Positions 7,950 through 23,317 of a stretch of 64,000 nucleotides of DNA are shown here, in pieces. The position numbers were made by a program, and so were the translations under genes. This stretch comes from Cololabis saira (taxonomy: Eukaryota > Chordata > Actinopteri > Beloniformes > Belonidae): NCBI RefSeq assembly GCF_033807715.1, contig NC_084607.1:19472441-19536440 (forward strand). The letters run 5' to 3'. Every line of letters begins with the position of its first letter. Within the stretch, counting starts at the first letter, position 1. Under the pieces are notes generated by a model that worked only from the letters and a program-made list of their open reading frames with translations, had not been told where the DNA came from and ran no database searches.

Positions 7950-9552
7950 GTTGGTGGTAATAAAGTTCACTTTGAGCGTCTGTTTGCAATGTGGGGCTCT
8001 CTGTAGATTTAGTTTATATATTGTGAGTGTAAGTTGTTAATTACCATGTGTTTTTTTTTAACCTGAACAGGATTTGTGATGTTCATTTTTCTTGCAGTGT
8101 TTGCCAGCATTAAGTAGTGCTTCTACTGTATAAATCATAGTTTTCAAATGAAAAGAATTAACTGTTTATCAAAGTAATAGTTACTTTTTTGCATTTTGAT
8201 ACTCATCTGACTTTAGAGAAACTATATTGCATGGAAAGCAACATTATTTCATTATTTACATTGCTCCATTTCGACTGAAGTTTGCTTTACTGTATTAGAA
8301 ACAAAGAACACCCCAGCCAACCACTGTATGAGGAAAAACAGTCTAACCCTATTATAAGAGAACTTTCATTTTGCATCGTACAATAGGAAAAGTCCATTAG
8401 GGAATTTGAGAAGAACACCAATAAAAGGCCAGTGTCCTGCTTGCTGACTCAAGAGAGGAGCCTTTTTGTATCTGCTCTTCTGTCCGTCGCTCTGGTAGAG
8501 AGTCGAAGACAAGGACACAGTCATAAAAAATAACAACTATATGTGAAAGATGGCCTTTTAGAACACAAAGAACAGAAAAAAACAAACTAACAAGTGGAAA
8601 ATAAAGAATGGTAACCCAGGCAAGGTTCAGTGTGCTCAGTGTTCAAGTTTCTGTTTACATGGTTCTTTCAGTTGGTATGCTTGTTCATATTGGTGGCACA
8701 AAAATAACGGGATGGTTATTATCAAAAAGTTGATACTTTAATTCTTCCTGTCTCTGTAGAGAGTCTATTAATTTATATATACGCTGGTTGATATATATGG
8801 GGACAATATACTAATTTAAGTTGAACATTTAGAGCAGTTGTCAGTAGCAAGCACTCATAAAGTATTGGAGGACATACAAATATGTATTACCCAAAAATGT
8901 GGTCTGAAGGTCTTCCAGTGGATGATTTTATGAAAACACTTTGGCTTTGATCAAGCAGAGACCCAGTTGGCGAGGCGGTTAATGAGGGGATCATGAGATT
9001 TGTTTCTGTAAACAATGGGCTCTACTTTTCACCACTGGTAAAAATAGGTCATCAAGGTGTATGAGTTGACACTGCGGGATGTCGACGGTGCCTCGGAGCA
9101 GAGTTTAGGATAGGAAAGAAATCACCAACAAAAGAAGTTATTGTGAAGAGCGATCAGATGTAGAAGAGTGGAAATTCACTATTAATGTCTGGAGGGGTTT
9201 GGAGGGGCAGTGTGTGTACTGTCATGGGAAAGTCATCTGATTTGAGCCGTTCTTAAAATATTTGTATTTATTTTTTCCTCGAAAAATAAAATACTTAGTC
9301 AAATAAATGATATATATGTATTATTATGCTTAACTAAGTTTAAGCCTAAGATTAAGGACTGAGTGTACAGAGGAGGCATGGCCAAGCTTTTTATTGTATG
9401 TGTTTGCATGTCCTGCAGAATAGTCTGTGAGATTCATTGTCAAAATAAGCAGCCAGTACATACAAATGCGTTAAAGCCCAACTTAAGCCAGACTTTTGAA
9501 CTATATCAGCATGTTTTTATGACTGAAAATAAATATATATTATAAATTATAT

Positions 9553-9591
9553 TGTAAATTCACAGGACCGAATTGGTCCTGTGAATTTACA
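9553..9591. repeat. Perfect hairpin, 17-bp arms and 5-base loop
   Basis: TGTAAATTCACAGGACC is followed by GAATT and then its exact reverse complement. There is no flanking duplication, so it could be a remnant of a small palindromic element. It lies inside intron 2 on the gene's strand. Confidence 0.85.
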
Positions 9592-11808
9592 GTCAATCAG
9601 ACCAAAACTGAGTTAGGCCTACTGTGTCCTATGTTTTTGACCTAGAAGTAACAAAGGAGGTTGCCACACAGAAGAAAAAAATCCCATTTCTAAATAGTGA
9701 AGCATAAAGCATACAAAATGTAGCAAACTGTAAAGTTCTGCAGTTTCCTGCTCAGTTTGTCACCAATTTGCCGCAAGTTAAATTGTTTGCCTGTCGTGGT
9801 GTTTGACATTGAGAGGTCATCCTGAAAAAAGCCCAATACTGACGAGCTGAAAGGGAACATATGGCCATGTGGAGTGAAATCAGACGTACTTTAGTCAATA
9901 AACTGATTTCCCCCCTCATGTTTGTGTACTGGGACCAGGATAGGGATAGTCAAGCTAGAACCGTAGCGCTTCTTTACTGTTTATGAATATTTAGCGATTA
10001 AAAGTAAGGCTACTGCTCCTGTTATTGTGGACTGAAATTCTGCATTGTTAAAGATGCAGCATAAATACTAAAACTCAGCAGAAAAAGGAATCAAGTGTTT
10101 CACACCACAAGATGATGTGCTGCAAGACAACCATCTCAATAAAACATGAGGCTAAAATATTTTTTAGTTTTGATCAAAATACGGTACTTAACCTTCAGTG
10201 TCGACAGCTTGGATCGACGCCAGCCCGCTGGGACCCTGCTGGATGGATGGATAGATATTCTTCCCTCTGTCCTACATATTCATCAAAGCCATAGCAATAA
10301 ATTCATATATTTAGACTATTACACTCAGCTTAGTCCTTCAAATGCAGGACCTGCATTTTTCATGCCCATATCTATACAGTATAAGTTGTCAAGACTGCTG
10401 GTAACACAAACCAATAAATCTCCTCCCTGTAAGATGTAATTATTGGCTTTTTCAAGGAGGCTGTCTCCTCTGTGTAGGCGAACTGCTGCAACTACCTTAA
10501 GACATTGTCATTAAAGAGACTCTAAAGTAAGACTACTTACATTATTGAAAGAAAAAAAAGCATCATATTCCTTGTTACAAGACTTGAACGGGCAAGGAGT
10601 TTTCCTCCATGAAAAAGAGCACAACTTATGAAAACAAACCACCATTCTGCCCTTTGTTTATTATTGCTGTATGGCATGAACTTTGAATCTTGAAGCATAC
10701 CAACAGTTTCTTACCCTCCCTTCAGCATCTTTAGTGGAAGTTAACATAAAATGTGTAGTTTAAGAAGCAGGACTAGCATTGTCATGTTATTAAAAAGTGG
10801 TCAGTGACATTACTTAGTGTGGACAAGTTGTTGGTGTAAGGACTTCCAGCCGTCTGTTGTCAACAGGAGCCCGGCACTATTCTGCTCAACCAGTCCAAAT
10901 CTGTGATTATAATGTTAGGTCAGTCATTCGTGGAGCTGAAACAGGCCATGCATGCTTTTGTGGTGTCCCAGTTATTTAAGAGGCTTACTGTGTTCCTCTC
11001 CGCCCGCACAGGGTAACTTTGAGGGTGAATTTTCAGCAAACTATCCATGTCCATTTAATCTGTATCTTGCTCTAAAGGATCATTTTAATGGTCCATTTTT
11101 AACATCTATTACAACTGACATTTTTCAAAACAAACATCCCTCCTGAGATTTGATTATATTTTGTAATCTTCTTCTATTTTCAGTATTTATCTAATTCTGA
11201 TGAATTGACTAAATTCAGCAGTATTTCAGATCCGGTAGCTAATGCTGTCAACTTCAAGAAATAATATGGTTTTCATGATATCATTTTTCCTTATACAGTA
11301 TTTTACCCTCCATGTTTTTTTTTTTCATCTATTATGGTTATCCTCTCGTCAGCACTCGTCGCCCAGGACAGTTTATTCCCTCTGTACTCTCATCCTTTCA
11401 GGCTTTTCCATGTGATTAGTAGGCATGGAGGGAAATTTTCTTTTCTACTTTTGACAGACCTACTCTCATTTCATATCTGGACCATAAACTGTAAAAATGA
11501 CTGGCCTTACCTCCTGTGCCATCACTCACAGGTTTTCTGAAAAGTGTTTTTGAAGCCTCTTTTTTCTTGTTTTCGTACTGTGGGCTGCCATGTTGCAATT
11601 AAGCACCTTACGTCAGTCACAGTTAGCTATTTTAGCTTGGCTGACTTAGGTAATGCTAACCTATAATGGTAAATTATATTACTTTTCATTCAGTCATTCT
11701 TATCAAATTTGCCCAAATATCTTCATTTCAAGTGTCATTACCAAAATTACATCTGAAACGCATGCTGCCAGAGCTGAAATGAGGACTAACAGAGCTCCTC
11801 TGTTTTCA

Positions 11809-11923
11809 TGTTTTGATTGAACATACCTTCAGCCTAAAATTGCAAAAGTGAAAATCTTGCATCCTTTCATCATACTCATTTATGCATGGTAATGAAGCCG
11901 CTTTGATCTGCACAATAGTTGCT
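11809..11923 (+). repeat. Direct repeat, copy 1
   Basis: About 115 bp from tgttttgattgaacatacct to cacaatagttgct, repeated at 12614-12734 with few differences (copy 2 has an extra aacagt insertion and lacks a few bases near gaagccg). The copies are about 0.8 kb apart in the same orientation. Confidence 0.85.
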
Positions 11924-12121
11924 TGGTCGCTTGACTGAACTAAACCCGGTGTTCGGCAAGCTTTATGGTATAGTGACTGCGGGGGACCTGCATATTTGAG
12001 CTGGGAGGATCCTGAAGTGACCAACCTGGCTCCTTCACCTGATCCACTGTGGAGCAGCTGCAGAGCTGCTGGCAAACATTTGCAATAGGACCTCCTGTTT
12101 CAGTGGTGACATTAAAATTAA

Positions 12122-12172
12122 AATTCAATTCAATTCAATTCAAAATTCTGAATATCCCTGAAGGGAAATTAA
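12122..12172 (+). repeat. (AATTC)n run with a SINE/LINE-tail-like string
   Basis: Four or so AATTC units are followed by tccctgaagggaaatt, wording often seen at the 3' end of dispersed fish retroelements (tgatccctgaagggaaatt). It is a short remnant only. Confidence 0.4.
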
Positions 12173-12613
12173 ATGATGACTGTGTTTTGCCAGTGCTTGA
12201 TTAGCACAAGCTATCCAGGCCTGATTTTGGCTCATTTTAATCCTCGATAATCTAGCTATAGAGGCCAAAACTGTTTTTTAAATGAAGGCTGTATATATTT
12301 TTATTTCTGCATCATAGTAAGACATTTAAACATAGGAGTCAGTGAACGTTGACCTGTTTTGAAGCCAGTCCCCAGTGGTCAGTCGAGTAACTGCAACTTT
12401 TCCTACTACCGTGTTGGCCTCAACCTTGAAATTGAACTGTTGGCCCTTGATATGGATTCATACAACCTTAAGTTTTATTGTCAATTTTTTTTTTCATCTT
12501 TGTTTCCCTTTTTACATTCTTGCAGTCTTGTCATTGTCATGTTTTTCTTGTCACGCTTTCACTTGTCCTTCCTCCACATAAGTGATCAGTTTAAAAAGCT
12601 TGTTTTTAACTTC

Positions 12614-12734
12614 TGTTTTGATTGAACATACCTTCAGCCTAAAATTGCAAAAGTGAAAATAACAGTCATCTTGCATCCTTTCATCATGCTCATTTATGCA
12701 TGGTAATGATGCCTTTGATCTGCACAATAGTAGC
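12614..12734 (+). repeat. Direct repeat, copy 2
   Basis: Second copy of the 11809-11923 segment. The DNA between the copies does not resemble an LTR element interior, so a local duplication or two insertions of one family are both possible. Confidence 0.85.
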
Positions 12735-15194
12735 TTTGAATGAGTTTTTTCATTCCGGTCTCTGTCAGCTCAGTGTTTAATTTCAGAGACTGATCCTTAA
12801 TTTTTGACTCAATAGTTTAGAGTAAAAACAAAAACTAACATTTTCACATAGCTGTGGCTGAATTTATAAGTTATACCATTCGTTACTGTGCTTTGTCTTT
12901 AGGTAACAAAGGAACACTGGTTTTGAGGCATTAACTTTGTATTGTGTTTATTTTTTTTAAATAAAAGAATCTTTTGTGAAAATAGTCTTTAACATTAACG
13001 GTATTCTCAAACAGTGATTAAAGATGAGTAACAGTGAGTCATAATCCTTTTTGAAATCTATTTTGAAACACCATGATTATATACATATAAGTGATTACTT
13101 GTTACGTTTATTTTAGATTCTGATATGAGCTCTGCACAAGCGAAGAGCAACATTCTAGTGCCAACGCTCTGCATCAGCTAAGAATGGAGAGACTGACTGT
13201 TTATTGATGAGCCATGTATGTATGTAACATGATCAGTTTGCACCTTTGATATCATCAGATCTTCATCAGAGTTCTTTTGTAACTTGCAAGTTATGTACAT
13301 TGCTTACCACAAAGACGTACTGTATCAGAATCCTTTTCTGCTCATTATGCTATCTCTTTGCTGTTGGGCTCTGAACCTTGCGTAAGATGCCACCATGATA
13401 GGAGAGTAGTGCTGATATGATTGGGGAAAGGGTAAAGTATAAAAAACTGTACAACTCAAAGACAGGGTATGATCACCCTTATATATCCCCCCTTATTAGG
13501 AAACACAGGGGATTCTAGTTATCGTAACAACTTAAGATAGACACACCTTCAGCCAACAACACAGCCAAAAACAGGAACTTCTATATTGCTTCTTGAATTT
13601 ACGTTATGGTTGGGGCAAAGAAATGCTATGGTTTTATCTCAGTGGGTGCGTACAGTTCTGTGAAGGCACAAACTGTAATGATTTTTCAATTATGTATCGC
13701 TAAACAGCATCATAAAGCATGTCGAGTAAAACAAATGTAAATCCTGCTGCATCAGCTCAGCTTGTGATAGCCTGTCATGTTGCATTGTGGCGGACTTCAT
13801 CACTTTTTTCTGTCACAGTGTCAGTCATTTAGTTCTCGTCTCCCCCTGCCCTGTAAAATGAGAAGGCTTTCTGAGGCTACCAGTCCTTTGGCTGTCACAA
13901 GGCCTATCATCATTACAAATCTACCATTCCCTTCAAGGGCCTTTGATTTGCAATTTGTTTAAAAGTTTGTTGAGTCTGCTGAGAGTTTTTAGGGGTAACT
14001 TATACTTTAGATTATCCACCTCTGTCTTTTGCTCTCTTTTTTTCAGCTTCTTTTCTTTCTTCTTTTTCTTTTCTTCTTCTGTGCTTGTCTTCCCTTTTTG
14101 TGGCTTAAAATGAGTCTTTCTGTCAGTGAATGCATACTGTACATCAATTTAGCTAGTCTGGCAGGCCATACTCATTCCCTTCACAACATGTTTGCCTTGT
14201 GAAATAGCTCTGGTACCCCGTTTCCACGACTACAGAACATACCCACATGAGGACTCTTACAGAAGTGTCCAAGAGCTGCTATTCCAAACAACCGTGATGG
14301 CTGCAGAATTACCAATAGTACCTTGGATCTAAAACTTTTTACTAAAAAAATGACAACAATCGTTCACTGCCTTTCCTATTCCAGAGGCAGTTCCTTTCCT
14401 TTGATTGTGGAGTTTGGAAATCAAAGAGGAACCAGATTTATTCTTTGCATCAAAGAGGAGAATAATTAGGAGGGCTGACTAGACCACATTTTACCGCCAA
14501 AGGACAAGAAATATCAGTTCAGGTCATGATGGCAAGCAATATTTCCCATGCACAAAGCTCCAAGCAAAATTAGTGTCTTTATCCCCTGCACTCACTAGTC
14601 ACCACCATGCTGGGAGCGGTGCAATTTATCAAATTACCCTGGGTTACGCGCAGTGACCCAGACCTAAATGTCCTCCTCTCTTGCTCAACACGGGTTTCTG
14701 CAGGTAAATCAGACCCCCGGCCTCTGTCTTCATGGTGGTCCCTTTTTGTCCTCTCTCAACTGGCTGTTGCAGCTCTGCACTTTCCTCTATCCATCTTAGA
14801 TTGGCGTGAGAAACCAGATACAACAGCAGAACATGCTTATAGGTGGAGCAGACGAATTCTTTGTCAGTCACTGTTATCCCAGAAACAGTAGAATCAGTCA
14901 CTTGAGTTTACAGGGAGCACACAATACTGGTCCCCAGCAAATTTTAGTCTCTCTGAAGATAAAGATTGGAGAGTAAATATACCCAACGGAGGGACTCCTT
15001 TTGCAGAGGAAGACAAGCTTGTATGCGTTTTGTAGCAGTAACTAGAATGAACATCATCAGCGTTGTCAGAACTAATACAGCAGTGAATGTTCTGTCCATT
15101 GTGGTGCTGTAATGGTGTGGAACAGAGTGATGAGTAGACTGTTAGCTCCACTGGTGGATTAGCTCTGCATGCTTCATTACCTGTGTGCGATTTG

Positions 15195-15218
15195 GTGTGT
15201 GTGTGTGTGTGTGTGTGT
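15195..15218 (+). repeat. (GT)12 microsatellite
   Basis: Twelve pure GT units in intron 2. Confidence 0.95.
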
Positions 15219-16417
15219 TTTGTACCTTGTTGTTTTTGTTTCGTTCGCATGCTTTATGCCACAGTAGTGGGCAGGGACGCTGTCAATGTCACTGGACAAG
15301 GGCTGGATAAGGTAACCTCTTTTGGATGTATGCTTTTCTCTCACAAATAAATAGATACTTTCATGTATTGTTGCTGACAATCAGCGATGGCGTTTAATGC
15401 TTTAGTGCTTCTGAGCCTGATACGTGTTCGTGCTGGGTGATATTTGTTGGTCACAGCCAAGTTGGATGAGTTAATAACTTTTTTTTTTCACATCTGCTTG
15501 GTGTAAATTGATTCCATGAATGTATGAAACAGGACAGGGCTGTTTTGATAAGACCTGTCATTCATAAATTTGTCTAAAGTGGATATTATGATTGTGACTT
15601 TAAACAGGCTTGGATTTGTGTCTTCTTTGGTTTCTGCATTGACTCTGTAATCGCTTTCATGCAGTTGCAGATCGAAAAGACACTTTTTAAAAGAGCCTTT
15701 TGGTCCTGCTTATCACGCTTGTGTCCTCTGTCTCTCCTCATCTTTCTCCTCGCCTATCCTTTCATTCTGGCAACACAGCTGCTGATGATGACGCAGGGAG
15801 AGCAGCGGAGAGCAGGGCGAAAGAGTGTAATATAGGGCAATAGCAAACGTTCTAGAGCAGAAACAGCACAGAATTGCAGGCCGTGTTAAATGAGGAATGC
15901 CTTGCTACTGAGCCATGGAAATACTAAATGTTGTCTTCTAAAACTCTGTAATCTGTGTCTTAGTACAGAAATACTTAATTGTAGCTGCTCTTGCCTCAGC
16001 TTGAGTTTACGCAGCTTGAGCTGAGGCAAGTGAAGCTAATGAAGCGTCCTGCGTGGACACTTTAACACTTGTCTGACGTCAAAACTAATTTTGTATATTT
16101 TCTTTTTTGTCCTGACCTCAGCATTTTCACTGGACGCACAACAATGACAAGATTTGTTGGACTCAAAGTCCTCACTTAATTAGTGACCCTCTGACCTCTG
16201 AGCAGAGTATCTGAGCGGGCGAGAGATCAGTAAAGATCAAAGAAGAAGAGCATCTGGTGCATATAGGGAATGCATGGTTATGAATTCTTATGAGGATGTT
16301 TAAATCCATTAATTTGTGCAAAACATACAGACACACCATTTGGTCAGACCAGAACCCCATGCTGTGAAGAGTGACGTTTTCCCTTCTGTTAAATGATTCA
16401 CTAAGATGTTAGTGAGC

Positions 16418-16480
16418 GAGAAAGAGACAGAGAGAGGGAGAGAGAGAGGGAGAGAGAGAGTGAGAGAGAGAGAGTGAAAG
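16418..16480 (+). repeat. (GA)-rich tract
   Basis: Purine-only or nearly purine-only AG repeats with occasional GGG and T interruptions, in intron 2. Confidence 0.85.
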
Positions 16481-19400
16481 CAGGAGCAGGACAGACAGTC
16501 TGTTAACAAGCGTCAGAACCGGTGTGTACAAATGTAGGTGTCTGAGGCACCGTTACTTCCTGATCAGTCTCACCACCAACTATTCAGCATGCTTACAGTG
16601 CCCAGTTGTCATAGTGACAGAGGGTAGCAGAGAGGAGCTCGCTCATTGCGCCACCTGATTGTGAGCGTGAGGGAGAGAGCCAGCGAGAGGGTAGAAAGCA
16701 GCGACACAGAGTTGCGCAGGAGCAATGGAGAGGCAGCCTTTTTGCTGTGATCAGTGTTTTCATCAGTAGATTTGTTCTACGGATCCTGTTTCGTGGGCTT
16801 TGCAGGCAGTTTGCCACTTCCTCGCTTTGTCTCACACACCAATTTGGATTATCTGCCAACAGTCTGTGCTAGAATGGAAAGATGCTGATGCACTGTGACA
16901 TGTGTGTCAGGTGTATATGAGATGGGAATCCATGTGTGCACATTCCCGTCATCACTTGGACGGACATAGTTTGACTTGCTTGGTGCCTCTGACAGGTGGA
17001 GTGAAACACAGCAGGCCAGGCCAGTGGCTCTCCATGCCATGGTAAATACCTCTTATTAAACACTTAATGTGGACTTAGTTTGTTGGAGCAAACCTGTGTA
17101 ATCTCTTGCATGCTCTTGCATAAGTAGAATACAATTTTGTGCAAATGTTAGGAATGTCTACTAGATAGATACTCTGTACTCCTACTTGTTGTTTATACTG
17201 TGCTTACTTTTTTCTCTTTTGAGGATGCAGTGTTACCTGGCTGCAAACCTTGCTGCTTTTATCTAACCAAGTGTGTGAGGTCTCATCTCTTTTTGCAGTA
17301 TGCCTGTGCATGTGTTGCTGGGATTGTGTGTAATAAAGTGTGAGAGTCGTTTGCATTGATGCTGCTCTCCGGGTCTGCTCTCTTTTTTTTTCTCCTCCCA
17401 CTGGCTGTGTTCCCTCAGGCGGTGACTATGCGTAAGCGAGAAACACGTGTACGTCCTGAAGTATGTTTGCTTGCTTGCCTGACTCGAGTGTGTGATCTGC
17501 ATTATTAATTGCCATTGATTGTAATGAGCAGGAGAAATACAATGTCAGGCAAAAGAGGAAGAGGTGAAAGTGAAAAACACAGGGAAAAAAAAATCATTAG
17601 GTGAGATGATGCCATTTAAAAGAGGGTCAAATTGCAAGCTAATTAATTTTTTGCAGACTTTTTAGGTGGATAATGATTTGTATCATTATAGCATGGATAT
17701 ATTGCTGTTTTCATCACCATCACTCACTAAAAAAGACAGTTTAAAAAGAATGGGCAGAGAAGTGCTGAGACATGAGGTCTGGATTTGACAGTTAAATTTG
17801 TCTCCTCCCCTACATCTATTTTTTTAATCTCTCTCTCTCTCTGTCTGTCTGTCTGGCTTCATCTGATCCCGTCATCATTTCAGTCATTCTACCATGGGTC
17901 GTCTTCTTCTCTTTGTTTGTCTCTTTCCGTCCTTCAGTAATTGTATGCTCAGACTGAGCAAGAATCAGTTTCTGGTTTCTGCTCAAGGCCTCCTGTAATA
18001 ACTCCGATTCTCACTTCCAACTATACGAGTGTCCCAGCTGTTACATGAATGATTCAGAAGTGCTAAGGAACATGATGCCCATTATGGTGGACTAAATCTA
18101 GGTGTGAAGTGTGTCTTTTTTTGAATTTTTATTTTATTGCATTTGCTCTTGTGAAGTAGTTAGAATATTGTATAAATTGATTTTCTTATTTGTAAACGGC
18201 AACCCAGCTTAGCCGAAAAAACAAAACAAAATAAAACAACCCCCCCCCCCCAAAAAAAAAAAAAACAGACGCTCCAGTCTTGTTTTTAATCAAATCACGT
18301 TTGCTGTGGCATCAATTTCTTGAGTTTATGAACTGTCACAACATTTATTTCCACCCAGAGTAAAATCCTTTTTTCTCCAATGTCTTAGTTTGATGACGGG
18401 AGAGTGCAAAAAGTATTTTTCAGCATATTCTTAGTATTCTCATTGGTGTTTAACCTCTGTGTAATATTCCCTGAACCAATCTGTCACACTTTGAGTCAGA
18501 TGAATCCTGGAATTTTCAAGTTGAATGTTGTCCCATCAGTGAAGAAAAATATCTATTTATGTAGGACCCCAGTGATTAAGCATATTCATGGAATCGGCTG
18601 ACTTTATTTTTTTTAGGTGTTTAATGACTGACCAACTCCAGTAACTGCAGATTATGACCCTACTGTTACAGGCTTACGCAGTAGGAACTAGGGGAGATGA
18701 AAGCGTCACTTCATCTGATGCTTTTCTTAGCCTGATGTTCACATAACTCTGAAACAGACTAAATCTGGTCCCATGAGAGTCCACGCTTTAGACACAATTG
18801 AAGTTGTTTTTTTTTCATTGGCATCACTAATAAGAGGTTTTCATTGCTGTTAAGTTTTAATACATTGAGTTATCAACATTACTGTGTGTGCTACTGAAGA
18901 TTTCCTTTGGTTAGATGTCCAACCACATTTTTTTTCCTGATATATGATGTTTCACTACTATCCTTGTAGGTTTAAATTTGAAACAGTGTAACCACTCATC
19001 CACAGGCACGGATGTGTCTTCTGACATGGTTGTTTTAGAGGTGAGAAGCAGCTTGTTGTATCAGTTGCGGTTTGCTTCATTGCAGCACTTACTGAATGAA
19101 ATGCTATTCTGTAATTGCTTTGTTCTAGTATAAAGTGTAAATCTACGTGGTCCTTTTCCTAGTTTAAATTATTAACCTGCATTTTTATTCTCTCACTTAC
19201 AGCTTAGAATATATTAGTTTATATAGTTTAGTAAATGATTGTAAACGTTATCTAAATCCCTGAAGTAAGGTTTTAACCAATTACTGTCTTCATTATTAAT
19301 CTGCCTCTGCAGTCATTAAATAAACACACTTTCATTCAAAAGTAGTAGTATTAGTCGTAGTGATCTATGATAGCTAAAAATCACGAATAACAGTTAAGTT

Positions 19401-19869
19401 ATTCGGTTACTTAGCTTGAATAAAAAGACATGATCAGTGTTGTATTTGGAGAGGAAACGAGTTATAGTTCTATTGAATCCAAATCTTTGTGTACAAAATG
19501 ATGATCGTTTTTGACTGACTAAACACTTTAGTCATTAACCATTTCTAGTGTCACTATAAGCTAAATAAGAGTGGATTTAAATTTCAGTTTTTTGTCAGTA
19601 AACATGTATAAAACTGTATTTAACATTGCAATAAATTCATCTAAAAAGAGAAAGAAAAACTTCTGATATTCTATATAAATCGGCTATAACAGGAGCTTTG
19701 ATCTGTTGATTTCTGGTTGTGTGGTGTTTCTCTACTGCAGTGCCACTTCTTTTGCTGTCTTTTGCTATTTTTGCCGTTCTGGAGCCTTTTACCCTGAGAC
19801 ATTTTGTTTCTTTCTGGCTGTGGTGTGGCACTGGATGGGCAAACAAAAGAAAGGGCTGAAATATATACA

Positions 19870-19886
19870 TTAAGTTGCCAAGACCT

Positions 19887-19980
<94 letters not shown>

Positions 19981-19997
19981 AGGTCTTGGCAACTTAA
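19870..19997. repeat. 128-bp near-perfect palindrome with (AT)n core
   Basis: The left arm TTAAGTTGCCAAGACCTTTT continues into about 80 bases of alternating AT, and the right arm is the exact reverse complement ending GGTCTTGGCAACTTAA. Both ends are TTAA. The whole block could extrude as a cruciform. It is probably a small palindromic transposon whose centre is, or has become, a TA microsatellite. Confidence 0.85.
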
Positions 19998-20507
19998 TTC
20001 CTAGTGTGCCACAAATAAATGCTCTCAAGAACAAGAAAATGGAAATATAATGTGTACACCTGCATTTTAGTCATAGACATGTAAAATAATCAGTGTAAAA
20101 ATACAGAAAGCAGGGCCCTCCCGGGGTTGGCAGAGGGGAGCAATGCCCAGGACTGTCACTTAGGTATGAGCACTGGGTGATGAAATGGGTAAAAAATCGT
20201 GGATAAAAAAAAAAAAAAAGCAGTGGATAATGACAAAAATTATCTCCTGGCGTTTGCCTTGGAGCACTAGATATTGATTTTGTGTGTGCATGTGATATTG
20301 TCAGGCCTTCAGTGCTTTTATAGTGTACGTATAATTCTTGATAATGGTTTGTAATAAGTAATTTATCACCTACAGAAGGGTTAGTACTTTAGATGGTGCA
20401 TCTTCCTCGTTCATTATTTGAGAAGACAATACTTAGTTGCTTTTTGTTCTCTTCACACATTCATATTAACCGATATTAATATTTGTCTCTGTCTTTGTTT
20501 TTTACAG

Positions 20508-20678
20508 GAAGAATGCAAGCAGATTATGGCACGCCAGAAGTCTAATAGCCAGTCAGACTCACATGACGATGAAGTTTCTCCTCCACCACCTAATCCTGTT
20601 GTCAAGGCCCGGCGCCGACGGGGAGGAGTCAGCGCAGAAGTGTATACTGAGGAGGATGCTGTCAGCTATGTGCGCAAG
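20508..20678 (+). CDS. prkar1b: prkar1b coding exon 2 (linker and pseudosubstrate)
   Basis: This exon of 171 bases codes residues 59-115, [10 protein letters not shown] to AVSYVRK, phase 0 at both ends. The acceptor is gttttttacag and the donor is AAG then GTAAGC. It carries the pseudosubstrate site RRRRGGVS (about residues 93-100). The serine takes the P-site position and occupies the catalytic cleft of the kinase C subunit. A serine- and proline-rich stretch ([19 protein letters not shown]) precedes it. GGVS rather than GAIS marks RI-beta over RI-alpha. Confidence 0.96.

Positions 20679-23317
<2,639 letters not shown>

Larger units (their letters stand above)
7950..20507 (+). other. prkar1b: prkar1b intron 2
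   Basis: A 12.6-kb intron within the boundary of the docking domain and linker. Recognised content: hairpin 9553-9591, direct repeats 11809-11923 and 12614-12734, (AATTC)n at about 12122-12143, (GT)12 at 15195, GA-rich tract at about 16418-16480, and the AT-cored palindrome 19870-19997. No coding exon with family resemblance was seen; the rest is unremarkable. Confidence 0.8.

Noticed and set aside
15990..16030. Inverted repeat cttgcctcagct ... agctgaggcaag
   Set aside because: Only 12-bp arms with mismatched inner bases; such pairs are expected by chance in 64 kb.
16550..17045. Possible alternative first exon in intron 2 ending at a GTAAAT donor
   Set aside because: Somewhat GC-richer sequence but no in-frame ATG leading into exon 2 and no other support.
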